Shown here: piece after piece, positions 11,236 through 22,700 of the stretch
Layout of the letters: every line of letters begins with the position of its first letter
Numbering within the stretch: position 1 is the first letter of the stretch
Assembly: GCA_936440205.1 (NCBI GenBank)
Contig: OW387139.1
Coordinates: forward strand, 28,236,378 to 28,300,377
Length of the DNA: 64,000 nt
Source of the DNA: Lepidonotus clava
Taxonomy: Eukaryota > Annelida > Polychaeta > Phyllodocida > Polynoidae
Direction: 5' to 3'
Program-made: the position numbers and the translations under genes
The notes under the pieces: generated by a model
What the model saw: the letters and a program-made list of their open reading frames with translations, nothing else
Database searches by the model: none
What the model was told of the DNA's origin: nothing

Positions 11236-12380
11236 GCTGTTTTGAGATACCATAAACACGATATATTCATAGAAAATGGCCTATCATTTGTAATCTTTGT
11301 ATAAGATTCCCCTTGAAAACCTCAAATCGAAAACTACTAAAAGAGTAATATTAATCAGCCAGCAGGATGCAAAAACGCAATCTCTAGCATTAGAATGATA
11401 ATTTCAGTGCATGGTTTCGACCTGGACTATATACATCTATAGTCTAGAGTTTATCTTTAGAAAAGAAACTATCGGAAAGGTGGAAACACCTGAAATTCAG
11501 AGAGCTTTTCTTTGGTAACAGAATATGTTTGACATTTTGATATCAGGTAGTCCAGAAATGTAGCATAGCAATATGCCATCCATGTTAATAGTGCCGTGGT
11601 TTTACCATAGCACCTTTATTAGTGTGTTTGGGTGTATTGTTACTATAGGCCTATATCAATAAGGAACGCGGCTATTTTAATAATCTACTTACAGTAAGAC
11701 TCATAGACTTTCGAAGAATGCAGAAAGCAAACACATGTGATGAGAATCCCACACGTGAGGATACATACCACAGATTGAACTAGTCATAAAGATGGAAGGT
11801 CCATAAATATATATGATATACTATGTTGTTGGTATACCACGTTTTTATTGCTCATAGCTCGTTGCAAATCAATATTTCAAGCGAAAATAGATACACACGT
11901 CGAATGCACATCTTCTCTGGGTGATTATTAGAAAGGAACTCTCCATGGAAGTGCATAAATTATGACGCACGAAATTGCGCAGTCGAACACAATGAGTAGA
12001 ACGAAAAAGGAAACCTAGCTGCTGATATAACCAGATCTGCATCACTAAACCATTGACATACAATTTGACTGAAATCATGATTCAGCAACGTGCATGAACA
12101 TTGGAATGTTCCATTGTATATTTTAGAGATAGACAGAAATCAATTATGATTTCGGTACGCCTCAAACGATAGACTCACTATGAGAAGGCATAGAAGCGAA
12201 TAAAGTGAACCTTTATTTCTGACCGTACACCAACAATTACTATAAATCTTTGACATTGTGTGCGATACAGCCTGCGGCCCCTCTCCTGGAGCACTATTTT
12301 TTCTTGTGAAACGTGAAACCCAGCCAAGCATGTACAGTAATCATATACTGAACATGCGTACATCCCATTTAATCCGATAA
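11236..12380. other. Intergenic AT-rich DNA
   Basis: No gene, repeat or strong site cluster recognised. Confidence 0.4.
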
Positions 12381-13400
12381 TATCAGGCAATATGCTATTA
12401 GGCCCAGTGATACCAGACATAGTTTACTTCTCTTCCAAGCGATCTACATGCATCAGTATGGACCACAACATTGCGACGTTGGGATACACGGCTTCATTCC
12501 TACCGGACTCCCCCCAGGTTCTTTCTGCGTCAATCATGACGGCAAATCATCGTTTTTACCGCCAAATCATTGTTCTGGTGGCGGCCCGGGGAAAGCAATG
12601 GGAACTGGAGACCACACGTCGAACAACTTCTCCTTTTTTCACTTTTAATCTGATCCGCCGCCTAATTAAGTTGTATTGGATCTTAATTAGAAATTAACAC
12701 ATTAACTACTTAATCCAAGAATGAATCAGCGAGGCGAGTGAAAATATTAATTAGAAAATTATTACGTTAAACTAGAAGCGGGCCGAGCCCGCTGGTGTTG
12801 CCATGCACGTTTTTGTCCTCTCCTGCTATCTAATTACCTAGTAATCAATGAATACGCAATTCGTTTAATTACACAATACTTCGGGACCCCCGCCACAATT
12901 TCGGCGCAATTATCCCTGAAATTACCGAGAGTTATTGTATAAAAGTTTCTCATGAAGAAAAAGGCTGGATATCATTGGAAGGCGCTTGCCCCCCGGAAGT
13001 GGCAGGGGCATTGTTTGCGCAGGCGCACACCGTGTGGCGCTGTCTTTGCTTATTACGAGTCATTCAATTACGGGCACCATTAAACAAATTGAAAGTTCAT
13101 TATTTGAACGGTGCTCACCGGCCGACTGGGGCTGATGTGATTGCGTAGACGCACCGCGGGATATGGGTCATAGCAAATGTTTAAATAAGTCTCCTCGGGC
13201 ATCCAGCGGCCTTCTCCGACACCCCCAAAGCCCCGACCTATCCCTCCCCCACCAACCACCACAACCAACGTGTTACAGGCACGCTGAAAGCCAACTTTTT
13301 ACCCCACTCCCCTCCACGCTCTCGTCCACTCCCTTCTTCCCGGCTTCACACTTGCTCCACTACAGTGGAAGCTTTTAGATAATAAACAGGCGGATCCTTC
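12381..13400. promoter_or_regulatory. Candidate enhancer with dense homeodomain sites
   Basis: Five TAATTA hexamers lie within 209 bp (12663-12668, 12684-12689, 12748-12753, 12831-12836, 12866-12871), with TTAATCC, GTAATCAATG and ATTAACAC words between them. This is a much higher density than in the flanks. The block is otherwise GC-mixed with no coding signal. Because it lies 11.5 kb downstream of DRGX and outside CHTF18, DRGX is the simplest target. Confidence 0.4.
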
Positions 13401-14671
13401 GCCACCCCAATCCAATTAAATTTCAACTCCCCGCCACGCACTTAGGCCTAGCGCACACAAAAGATAGCATTGATAAGACGAGTTTAAACTAACCCGGCTG
13501 TAACAAGCCGTATGGGGGTGGTTGTTGTGAAGCCCAATAATAGAGCCTAGGCTTGCGGTGGCTTCGAGATGCCTTTTACGACTCATAAGGGGAGGCGAAG
13601 AGTGAAACGTAAAAATTTTAACGATCATATTACCGCGCTAACAAAGTCATTATGGCTGAAACAAACTTGTTCCATGCTCGCAGCACTCTCTGTAATGTCT
13701 GCCTCCTAACACCAATGCCCCTCCCGTCCTAACACCAAACCGTTCTACCATAAGATGCGGTTTACAAAGCACGCACTGGAGGAGCTTTCTGAGATTTTCA
13801 AACTTTATAACCAAGACCGTTCAGTTCGTTACAATACACACATAGGCCTACATGTACTTTGAATGACTTTGGGGCTAAAGGAAAAGATTTATCAGTGTTA
13901 AATCATCACGTTTCCATTGTTTTCAATTGTGCTACATTGAAACGTTATACAATATTTAGATCAACAAAGTGACATGGGTGTGCAATTACGTATTACATAC
14001 TATTTCTTAGCCTAGGCCAATATCGATACCTTTTTTTAATCCAGTTAACTAGTTAAGGATCCCATCGTTTTTACTATATGTACACAAGTCATATGAGTTG
14101 GGCTAGCATTATTTGTTGTAGACTGCTTAGTCGCAGTATTGAATATAGGTAGGCTACTGATATGTGGTCACTCTAGGTTATATGTAATTAAGCTAGTTGA
14201 AATACCGTTTGATAAGTCTACTAGTCTAACTTTGAAAAAAATATTGTAACATTCATCATTCCCTTTAAGTGAGAATAAAGTGAAGAAATATAGCTTTTTC
14301 CGATGCAGAATAATGTGTATTTTTGAATCTGTTAAAGTAATCTGGAAGTTTAATAATGTTTAGGTCTGTTTTTAGATGTCAAATGCCATGATAGCAATTC
14401 AGGGGGGTGATTTTTTTTTATGACACGTTTCGGAAAATGTACAAGGAGCAGGGAATCAATGATGGAGGGTACAGATTACGTGTACACATTCTTGTTTCCT
14501 TTTGGGATAGATTACAATGATGAAAAGCCATTTAGAAACACTTACAATAATATACCAGGTTATTTCTCTGTCATCTGTTCTAATATAGCCAATCGAACCC
14601 ATTGTAATAGCCATCGTCTAAATCATAAAGATATGAACTAGTCTTAATGTCTGTCCTGGAGCGGAGCTTCC
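13401..14671. other. Intergenic DNA, no gene seen
   Basis: A mixed block to about 13.75 kb, then AT-rich sequence. No coding region or repeat is recognised. Confidence 0.4.
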
Positions 14672-15705
14672 ATGAGAGGCGAAATAGTCTTAGGAATTTG
14701 TCATTAAGTATGAATAGAACTATGTAAAAATGTCTATCAAATGTTGTTGTGTCTTTACATATTTACATATTTAACTCTGGGTCCATTGGACCACATGTAG
14801 CCACTAGGCCAAGGTCCGAAATGGACCCAGAGGTCTAACCAAATATGACATAAAAGTGTCTTTTTTATTCTATGTAATTATTCCAATGTGATTAAACATC
14901 AATTAATTGAATTAAAAACCTTGATGTGGGAGTCCCAACACTGATGTGGGAGTCCTGACACAATAACAACATCTTGTTTGTTTAGATCTAAGCCTACATA
15001 CATCATTCCGATGATGCACAATAGGCACCGCTGCTCGCACTAGCCATTACATAAAGTTCAAGTTCAATGCATATGTCACTGTTGCTGGGCGCCTAAAGGC
15101 CCAAAGACTATCTCCAACCTTTAGTACACGTATACTTGCACTGTTGCCGGGCGCTGGGTGCCGGCATTTTCATTCATTAATATTCAAAATCTACGCCTCT
15201 GTTACCGGGGGCGTCGCTTTCTCCATCTACCAATGTTATTTAGTACACATGCACTTAGTTCTATGTTCAAAAAGTAGGTCATCATACAACATCACTGTTG
15301 CCGGGCGCCGGGAAAAAGTTCAACTTCAACGTATATATGTCACTGTTGCCGGGCGCCTCAAGCCTATCTCCTACCTTTAGTACACATGCACTTAAGCTGT
15401 TGCCGGGCGCTGGGTGCCGGTATTTTTCAATTTGCACCGGTGGTTTTTGAAAGCATCATGACTTGTCAAAAAATGGAATTTCTCATCATTTTCAAACTTC
15501 AAAAGGTGAGTTTTATATGATGTTTTTGGGAAAAAATGGAATGAACTATTCTTCCCCAGATCTAGGGCTGTCACCAGGATGTATCCATTTCTCTGTAATA
15601 GTTCACATGTCTGAGAAAAAAGGGAGGACAGGACAAGTAAAATTCAAAAATAACAATTTTTTTTGTCATTATTAGAGTACAGAGGCGAAACATCATTTCG
15701 CCTCT
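14672..15705. repeat. Repeat-rich block bounded by AGAGGCGAAAT inverted ends
   Basis: AGAGGCGAAAT near 14672 and ATTTCGCCTCT at 15695-15705 are inverted copies that may mark element ends. The right end also forms its own hairpin (AGAGGCGAAA / TTTCGCCTCT, 15681-15705, 5-base loop). Near 14773-14834, CTCTGGGTCCATTGGACC pairs with GGTCC-GAAATGGACCCAGAG as another hairpin. A duplicated unit lies inside at 15050-15430. No coding frame is seen, and calling this a single element is tentative. Confidence 0.35.
15050..15430. repeat. Tandem duplication with CTGTTGCCGGGCGC motif
   Basis: Copies at about 15053-15166 and 15323-15426 share the order: TCACTGTTGCYGGGCGCC, then CTATCTCC-ACCTTTAGTACAC, then CTGTTGCCGGGCGCTGGGTGCCGG. 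The motif CTGTTRCCGGGCG also occurs between them near 15199 and 15294. Period is about 265-270 bp. Confidence 0.6.
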
Positions 15706-16669
15706 AAATAATGGAACAAAGTAAATATCAACGGCAAATTTATAATCTTGTTTTCATATTTATTTCTTGAACTGGTATGTCCTGTATTTAAGACTCTTTA
15801 TTCATGTGATGGTTTGTTTTTTCACAACATGCAGATTAGTCACAGTAGCAAGAACTTATATTCAATTACATTGTTCACATGACATTTACCTCATTAAATG
15901 ATTAATTCGTGAAAGAATCTAAATATCTTCGACTGTCCTTTGTATGTTTACAAACCAATGGTAGTGAAGCCAGTCAAGCAGCTTTAGCCCTCTCACATTA
16001 TCATAATCTTATATACAACTTAACCATATTCTTGTTCTGGCCACTATGTACACAAATATACAACCCACATCATACGCAGCAGTCTCACAATTTAGCTTCA
16101 ACCTATGTAGAGGTATTCATATGATTCTATCACATAATATTGTATACTAACTGGAACAATTCCACATTTATAATTTTGATTTAATATCTGAGTAAGCTTG
16201 GGGTTATCAACGTCTTGCTTGTCTAAACACGAGCATGCATTTATCGTTACACACGCGAACCTTGCAACCGCGTTGATGTGAATAAATAAGTGATCAGGAT
16301 AAATGTTTTATCTTTCATTTGAGAATTTTTTTTTTCTAAACAAGGTGATCTTATATGAATTGTCATATAAACCTATCGGCATTAGCACATACATCATCAA
16401 CTTTACAAGAATCACTTACAAACGTACAAACTAAACAGTATGAGAACATAGGGTCATCTACACACACGGTATGCTAAAACGTATATTCAAATGGAGAATT
16501 CGAAGTTTGTGAAAAATGATTAGTGGGAGTAGTTGGGATGCTTACATGACAACAGTCAGAGATAGACTGGCAGCATGGTGAACACATGGGTAATGATCCA
16601 AGTCGGTGTTGTCCACCAGATGGTCGGTCCTGGTCACCTGTGGAGCAGCAGCGCCCCTACCGGCGAGGA
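15700..16669 (-). other. CHTF18: Probable CHTF18 3' UTR
   Basis: AT-rich sequence directly after the CHTF18 stop. On the minus strand the first AATAAA hexamers are at 15797-15802 and 15759-15764, giving a UTR of about 0.9 kb if used; an ATTAAA variant near 16180 is closer. The 3' end is not determined. Confidence 0.35.
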
Positions 16670-16770
16670 TCAGAAGAAGTCGGAGACGCGCGTCGTCCGG
16701 CGAACGGCGTTCGTGAAGCCCTCCTTGAACCGGAACCAGATGTCGCCACCAATCACCTCCCTCGTTGCAT
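16670..16770 (-). CDS. CHTF18: CHTF18 exon 24 (residues 937-969, C-terminal tail)
   Basis: Acceptor CCCTTTTGCAG; AT completes the G left by exon 23 to give Asp. Encodes [20 protein letters not shown], then [10 protein letters not shown] and TGA at 16670-16672. Human CHTF18 ends VWFRFNEGVSNAVRRSLYIRDLL. This tail is known to contact DCC1-CTF8. Confidence 0.95.
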
Positions 16771-19700
16771 CTGCAAAAGGGCACAAGACCTGTCAGCGTG
16801 ACCTTAACCTGCAGCCCCGGATTAAACATTCAGGGAGTCGGACAATTAGAACATCCCCCCTCCTCTCACCCTGCCCCTCCCTCCTCCCCTCCCCCGTGCC
16901 GGGCCCAGTCACCCCCGACTGCCTGTCTCCAGCCCTCATCCCCCATACGACCCCGGTGAATGTTTCATGAGGGGGCCGGGACAGTGGTAGGCCGGTGAGC
17001 TCTATTAAATGTCATTGCTGGGCACAAAACGATAAATTGGATATATCAGCGTGTCTCAGTGGCCGGCCGGTGGCGGGCCGGCCGGCTCCCTTGTCGCGAT
17101 CTGATTGGGCACTCTGACAGGCCGACCCGGTAATCTCTTAATCCAATCGGCTTTTAATCGAGTTAGCGCCAGACAAATTCGGCTCGTGCGCTTTATTGCC
17201 GACCGACAACAAGATTAGTACTTGGTCGCAATCGAATCAGCCGGTGCACATGCATGTATACATGCAAGGGGTCTCATTCGGGGGCTACATTTTATTGGCA
17301 CGCCGATGTCGGGCAGGGCGGACGAGGGCAGGGCCGGGCTGACGTCAACTCGGACGTCTTATTGGAGGAATCAAAGGACAGGCCCGCACTGACTGGGCAA
17401 AGGGGCCAGCTATTGGGGCACTGTTGTGTACACTGACTGACTGTAGTGGGATGGGGCTGGTCGTGAATGTCTCCGGTTTGTATCCCCATTATTAACGCTA
17501 TGTTACTGAGTAAAAATAGGCACAAAAACTGCCCAGGAGATGATTCTCTGAAGCTGGTCTCGGATCAAATTAATGAGCGTTCTGCTAAAGCGAGCTGTCA
17601 TTTAAAGTTTTAACGGACAAACGAATGAGGCTAGTTTAGAAATGTGCTTCCGCTACGACTCACACGGAGACGGACAAAAACGACGACAAAGTTCACAATG
17701 TCAGCAGTGAAGATGGTCGACTGAACGGAGGAAGAAGGCGTTCTCTTCCGACATAATTGATATAACGCCTAAGTATGATGCCTTTTGATGTCCTTAACAA
17801 GATTCAATTGCTTCTGTCTCCGTTGTTTGTTTCCCTGGCCGTCGTACAATTAAAAGTGCAATCCCTTGAAGCTTTTGTTCTGAACGGCAAGAATCACACG
17901 CTAATGATACTTACACTAGAGGGGGTATTTTTTGTGATGTTTTATGCAATTAGTGAGAGCAATACGATAACAAACGTGTACATGGAGAGCAGCACAAGAA
18001 AGGTTCTCGTACTTTCATGATGGCAAGTATTTTGACGAGGCCTCTCATTGTATACTCATAATTGATATAGAAGGCAACATTTCCGAACTTTTTGTTGGAA
18101 ATAATGCAGTGTACAGCACGTTAATGATTCCGTATTCAGGAGAGACTGTACGCTAGTTTTCTTGATGGTAATACACTCGATTGGCGAACAAGCTCTCTTC
18201 TGATTCCCATTATTTGAGTCGGAGTTCCCCAGGCAGTGAGCGCCTCTTAGTTAGACAGGCTGGACCCTTCCCTTTGTCATGGTCCCTCAACCCCAACACT
18301 CGACAATAAGCGGTTATTTTTCTATGCTAATGGACAATTAGGTAGCCAATATAATGGCCGTAATGGCTATTTATTAGTCTATCATGCTCAAAGTGTATGG
18401 CACAATTCTATTAGCCGACGGTCGCCGCGCCAAACCCCAGTATTTGCATTGTAATGGACTTTGTTGATGGACTTAGAGGCAGCGGCGCTGAGAGAATGCG
18501 AGGCCGCAAACAACTTTTCATATATGCTTATTGGGTTTGCTTGTTATGTAGCTTCTAAATAGGCACTTGTGTGCCTCCTGATGCAATAAAAACACACCGC
18601 CGCTGCCTGCCGCCGCTGCAATAATTCCCAATCTCGAGAATCAAACTTTGTTTGCCGGCCGCACAACGTCAGCGTACAGGCCCAACAGGTTTGTGGAAAA
18701 TAAGTGCGGCGCCGTGGCCAAGTTTGTCCAATCATCCAAATCGCGCGCACGGTCCATTATATGCATGGCGAGTTGGTGATGGCATTGAGTGACGACTCGG
18801 GCCGAGCTGCTCCCCTTATGGGATGAGCAGATCACCACCAACTCACCAGCAGCTCGCATTCAGGCCCTGAGCAGCTCGCGCGCCTCCCATAATAAAGCCC
18901 TTCTCTTTCAGCTCCCCACGCCCCACCATCCATTCAGTTGAAATCTAGAACCCGCCTAGAACTATTATCCGCTGGATAAATCGTATTTCAAACGCCACCG
19001 GAATCTAACGGCGTTTGTGGACTGTGCGCCCCTTTGCCGCCGGCACGTCGACTATATCCGGCCTCTGTTTAATTGGGAAATGCACCGCGCGTGAAAAACA
19101 CAACATACTTACGCGCAGGATCGCATTGACGGTTATCATGAAATCTCAAAAAGGCCCATTAAGAAGTTACATTCGAAAAGTAATTCAATTCCCCCGCTTA
19201 AATTGGATTTTTCCCTTGCAAGTTGTTTGCAAAGAGGCATCAAACTTTGGCTCGGCCCGGAGCTGGGGGCCGAGATAATCACACCCTTACCTGCTTTGGA
19301 GCCTGGCCGGGGTGCTTCTGCCTTGAGCGTACGGCCAAAGAAGTCGACGGCGTGCTGTAAGACAATGAATGATAACAATATCAGGCCAGATGTAAGAGAA
19401 GGACTCACACATAGAACATAGAACAGATGTGAGGTTGACTGTGAGTGACGTTATTACAGATATAGCTGATCTGGCATTGCAATACATTTTTCTTGTAAAA
19501 CGTAGTTTTACATGTCTACGTTTACTTCAAAATAAAATGTATAACTATACAGCATAAAACCATTTTCGCATTTCCTGAGATACTTATTGATCGAACAATA
19601 TATAAGTTTCATTTGTACGTTACATGTTTTTGTTCCAAGTAACTCTCTTGGAAAACGCTGAATTTAAGACTTCATTCAAAATAACAATGTTTATGTCATC

Positions 19701-22700
19701 CACACTAGATTTATGAAAAACATGTCCAATTGGACCTAACATCTCATCAATCTGATAAGCTGTGTTTTTTTTAGTTAAGGAGGCAATTAATCAAAAGGAC
19801 ATATATCTATACGTATTAAAATGAGTTGCGTGACCGATCATGCTGAAACAAACACAAAAACTTTACAAGTAATACACAAGTTGGTGGACAAACCTTATGA
19901 TTCATGCCACTGGCATGAATATGGCCAAATTAGCATTGAATATATACACTTTGCTTATAGATGGGACATTTTGCGAAATACTTAATGGTTTCCCAATTAA
20001 ATAGGTGTACTTGGCAAAGAAGGAAGACCGATCCTTTATTAGGATGAAGAGAAAACCAACAGTGAAGTTGAGAATTGATTGAAATAGGAGAATTTTAAGA
20101 GGTTATTAGCATCAACTGTCAAAATAGATGGGGATTACAAGAGGGAATACAAGAAAGATGTGGGGTTGAACCCGGGTTTGAACCTTCGTGGTGCCAACGT
20201 TTTCCCTAGATGCTCTACCCTTGCACGGATTCGATCACCCTCATATTTACCATAATAATGGACGGAATGAGAATGAACCTTGATACTTAGTTGGGATACG
20301 ACCTCAGATGTTGCTACGGCATCCACCCTCAAAACCTATCAACAATCCATGCTGTAGATGTACACGGACGTCATAATGTTGATACAGAGCCGGCCCTATT
20401 TACTCCTGTATTCTTTGTGCGAGTTATTCTTTCTACATGCACGCACGTTCAAGCAATACTCCACAGGCAACAACTGTCTGAGTTGAGAAAGTACTTAATT
20501 ATCTGATTATGTGACTGATGTCTTCCCTCCGGCGTCATGTGAAATAGAAATGACAGAACTTTGAGTATCGCGTATCACCCCCGGAAACACAGTATCCTAT
20601 CCTGCCTCCTATATATTCACAATAAGCACTTCTTCTACTCGTTTGTAATGTTGGGAAGGTCTTTATCGTACACAGGCCCTATAGACAGTGACCCATCCAC
20701 CAGGGCATATGAAGTCCAGTTTGTTGTATCAGATCAATGAACCGTGAACACTGCTTTACCAGATACATCCTGTTATACACATATGGACAGGTTCCATCAG
20801 GACATGTAAGATACGGACAGGGAAACATAATATCAATGGGCATCACGCCATGGGTATCACTGCCGACAATCTACATGCATTCATCGTGATTATTAAGATT
20901 TGTATTACCTGAATCTATTAATGTTAATATATCATACAAAATTAGTCGGTAAGGTCGACGGATGGACCAGTGTTCAGGACAGGCCTGATTTATGTTTGTC
21001 GGCACCAAACTCCCGCCATAATACGTCCATGCCAGACGTCAACAATTTGGAAGAAAACCGCGCCACCAGCGGTGACCGACGGAACCTAATCTGAGTGAAG
21101 CGGCGGCTCTCAACTTTATCTGCGGAGATCTGTCATCGAGTTGGTTAGGGCGGTGTGACCGCGACACAAATAGGCGTTGGCAGAGGCGCGCAGGATTCAT
21201 TCATAAGTTAGAAAAGCTACGCGCGGCGGCGTGCTGCTACCCTCCCCTGGAGGGAGTCTCCAGTGAGTGGTGTTCGGGGGTCACTCCGGGCGCGTCCCAC
21301 ACTGTCCGTGTTTGCCGCAAACATATGTTACCTTGCCACATTACTTTTAATCTCCACCATTAAGGACCCCATCTGGGCCGCGCGTGCCTACCACCGCCTT
21401 CGGGATGAATTTTTCAGACGGGCTCGCGCGGACGAGCGTAAGGCCGGGCGCGTCGTCGGGGGCGCGGCGCGACGCTCGGCCCGATGATGCAATTTTTCAT
21501 ACTTAGGCGGCCAAATTTGTCAATTTGCAGCTGGTGGTGGAGCGGACGGCCCGCGTCCCCGGGCCCCGCCGGCTCGGCTCCGCCAAGCGGCGCTAATGAT
21601 TTATTATAATGATCTTGTTTATGATTTAATTGGCGCGCGGCGCGGCGCGTTATTGGGCGGTCATCGACGCGGCGCCGCAGGTGTGCGGCTGATCTATGCT
21701 GTCATTTAGTGGGACGACCGGCCGCTCCGGGCGGAGTGGGGCGGGAGGGGGTTCTCCGGGCGGGCCGGGGGAGCCTCCAGGCGGGCCCAGACACCCTCCA
21801 GTGGGCTCCCCAACACCTGGAGGCGGTAAGCACCCGGGACACTAACGTAGGCACTAAAACAATTACCCAGATTTAGCAAAATAGGAAAGTCATGAAAACA
21901 AATGGTCAGTTCTTCTGATGAAGATGTATGGTGGGAGGCTGAGGAGGTGGGTGCCGGGAAGAGAGTATGTACTGGAGGCTACATACATCCGCGGTAAACC
22001 GGAGTAGAGGTGCTCTTTTACTAGACTAACACAAAGGGGCTTATGATATTTTCTCTAAAATATTTTTAATAGGACAAATACAACAAGACCTATATCTATG
22101 GCTATGCCAAATTAAGATCATCTTTGCCAATCACCTGGCGAAATTCAACAAACTATAAAAATATAAAAATAAATAAATTTGAAAGATATGTTATCCAAAC
22201 TTAAAAAGCCTTTTTAATGACATTGTAAATCAGTCTTTCGATCAACCTTTACATTATAAGACAGAGCTGGTTACACTTCTCATCTATTTCTCAAATCAAC
22301 TCTGCAACTTGGGCCTCCACAAACGTTGAATCCAGTAAGATCCTTAATTACTTTTTTTTGTTTCTGCTTTACTCCAAACTTTTGTACATGTTTCTGTGTC
22401 ATAGGTAGAACCGAAAGCCTGCATGTTGCCAAAACGTTTTTCGTAATCAATCTAGGACCTTTTATGATAAACTTTTGGATAATTGAGACATATCGACCAT
22501 GAGTTAAGAGACAATAATGAAGGGATCTATTTACATAAACTTTCGGTTAATAAATTAGACTGAAAACCGTACTTGTAATTTCAAAATCCCTTCATGTTCA
22601 TTCTTAAAATAACTTACATTTAGGACCTTTAGCCACAAAATTCGAATTTAAGACCTTTTTAAGGCCTTGAATTTCATGAAAAAATAAATTCCAATGTTTT

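Noticed and set aside
20140-20250. Functional tRNA gene
   Set aside because: D-arm and box B words are present but the acceptor and anticodon stems do not pair; kept only as a tRNA-like repeat.
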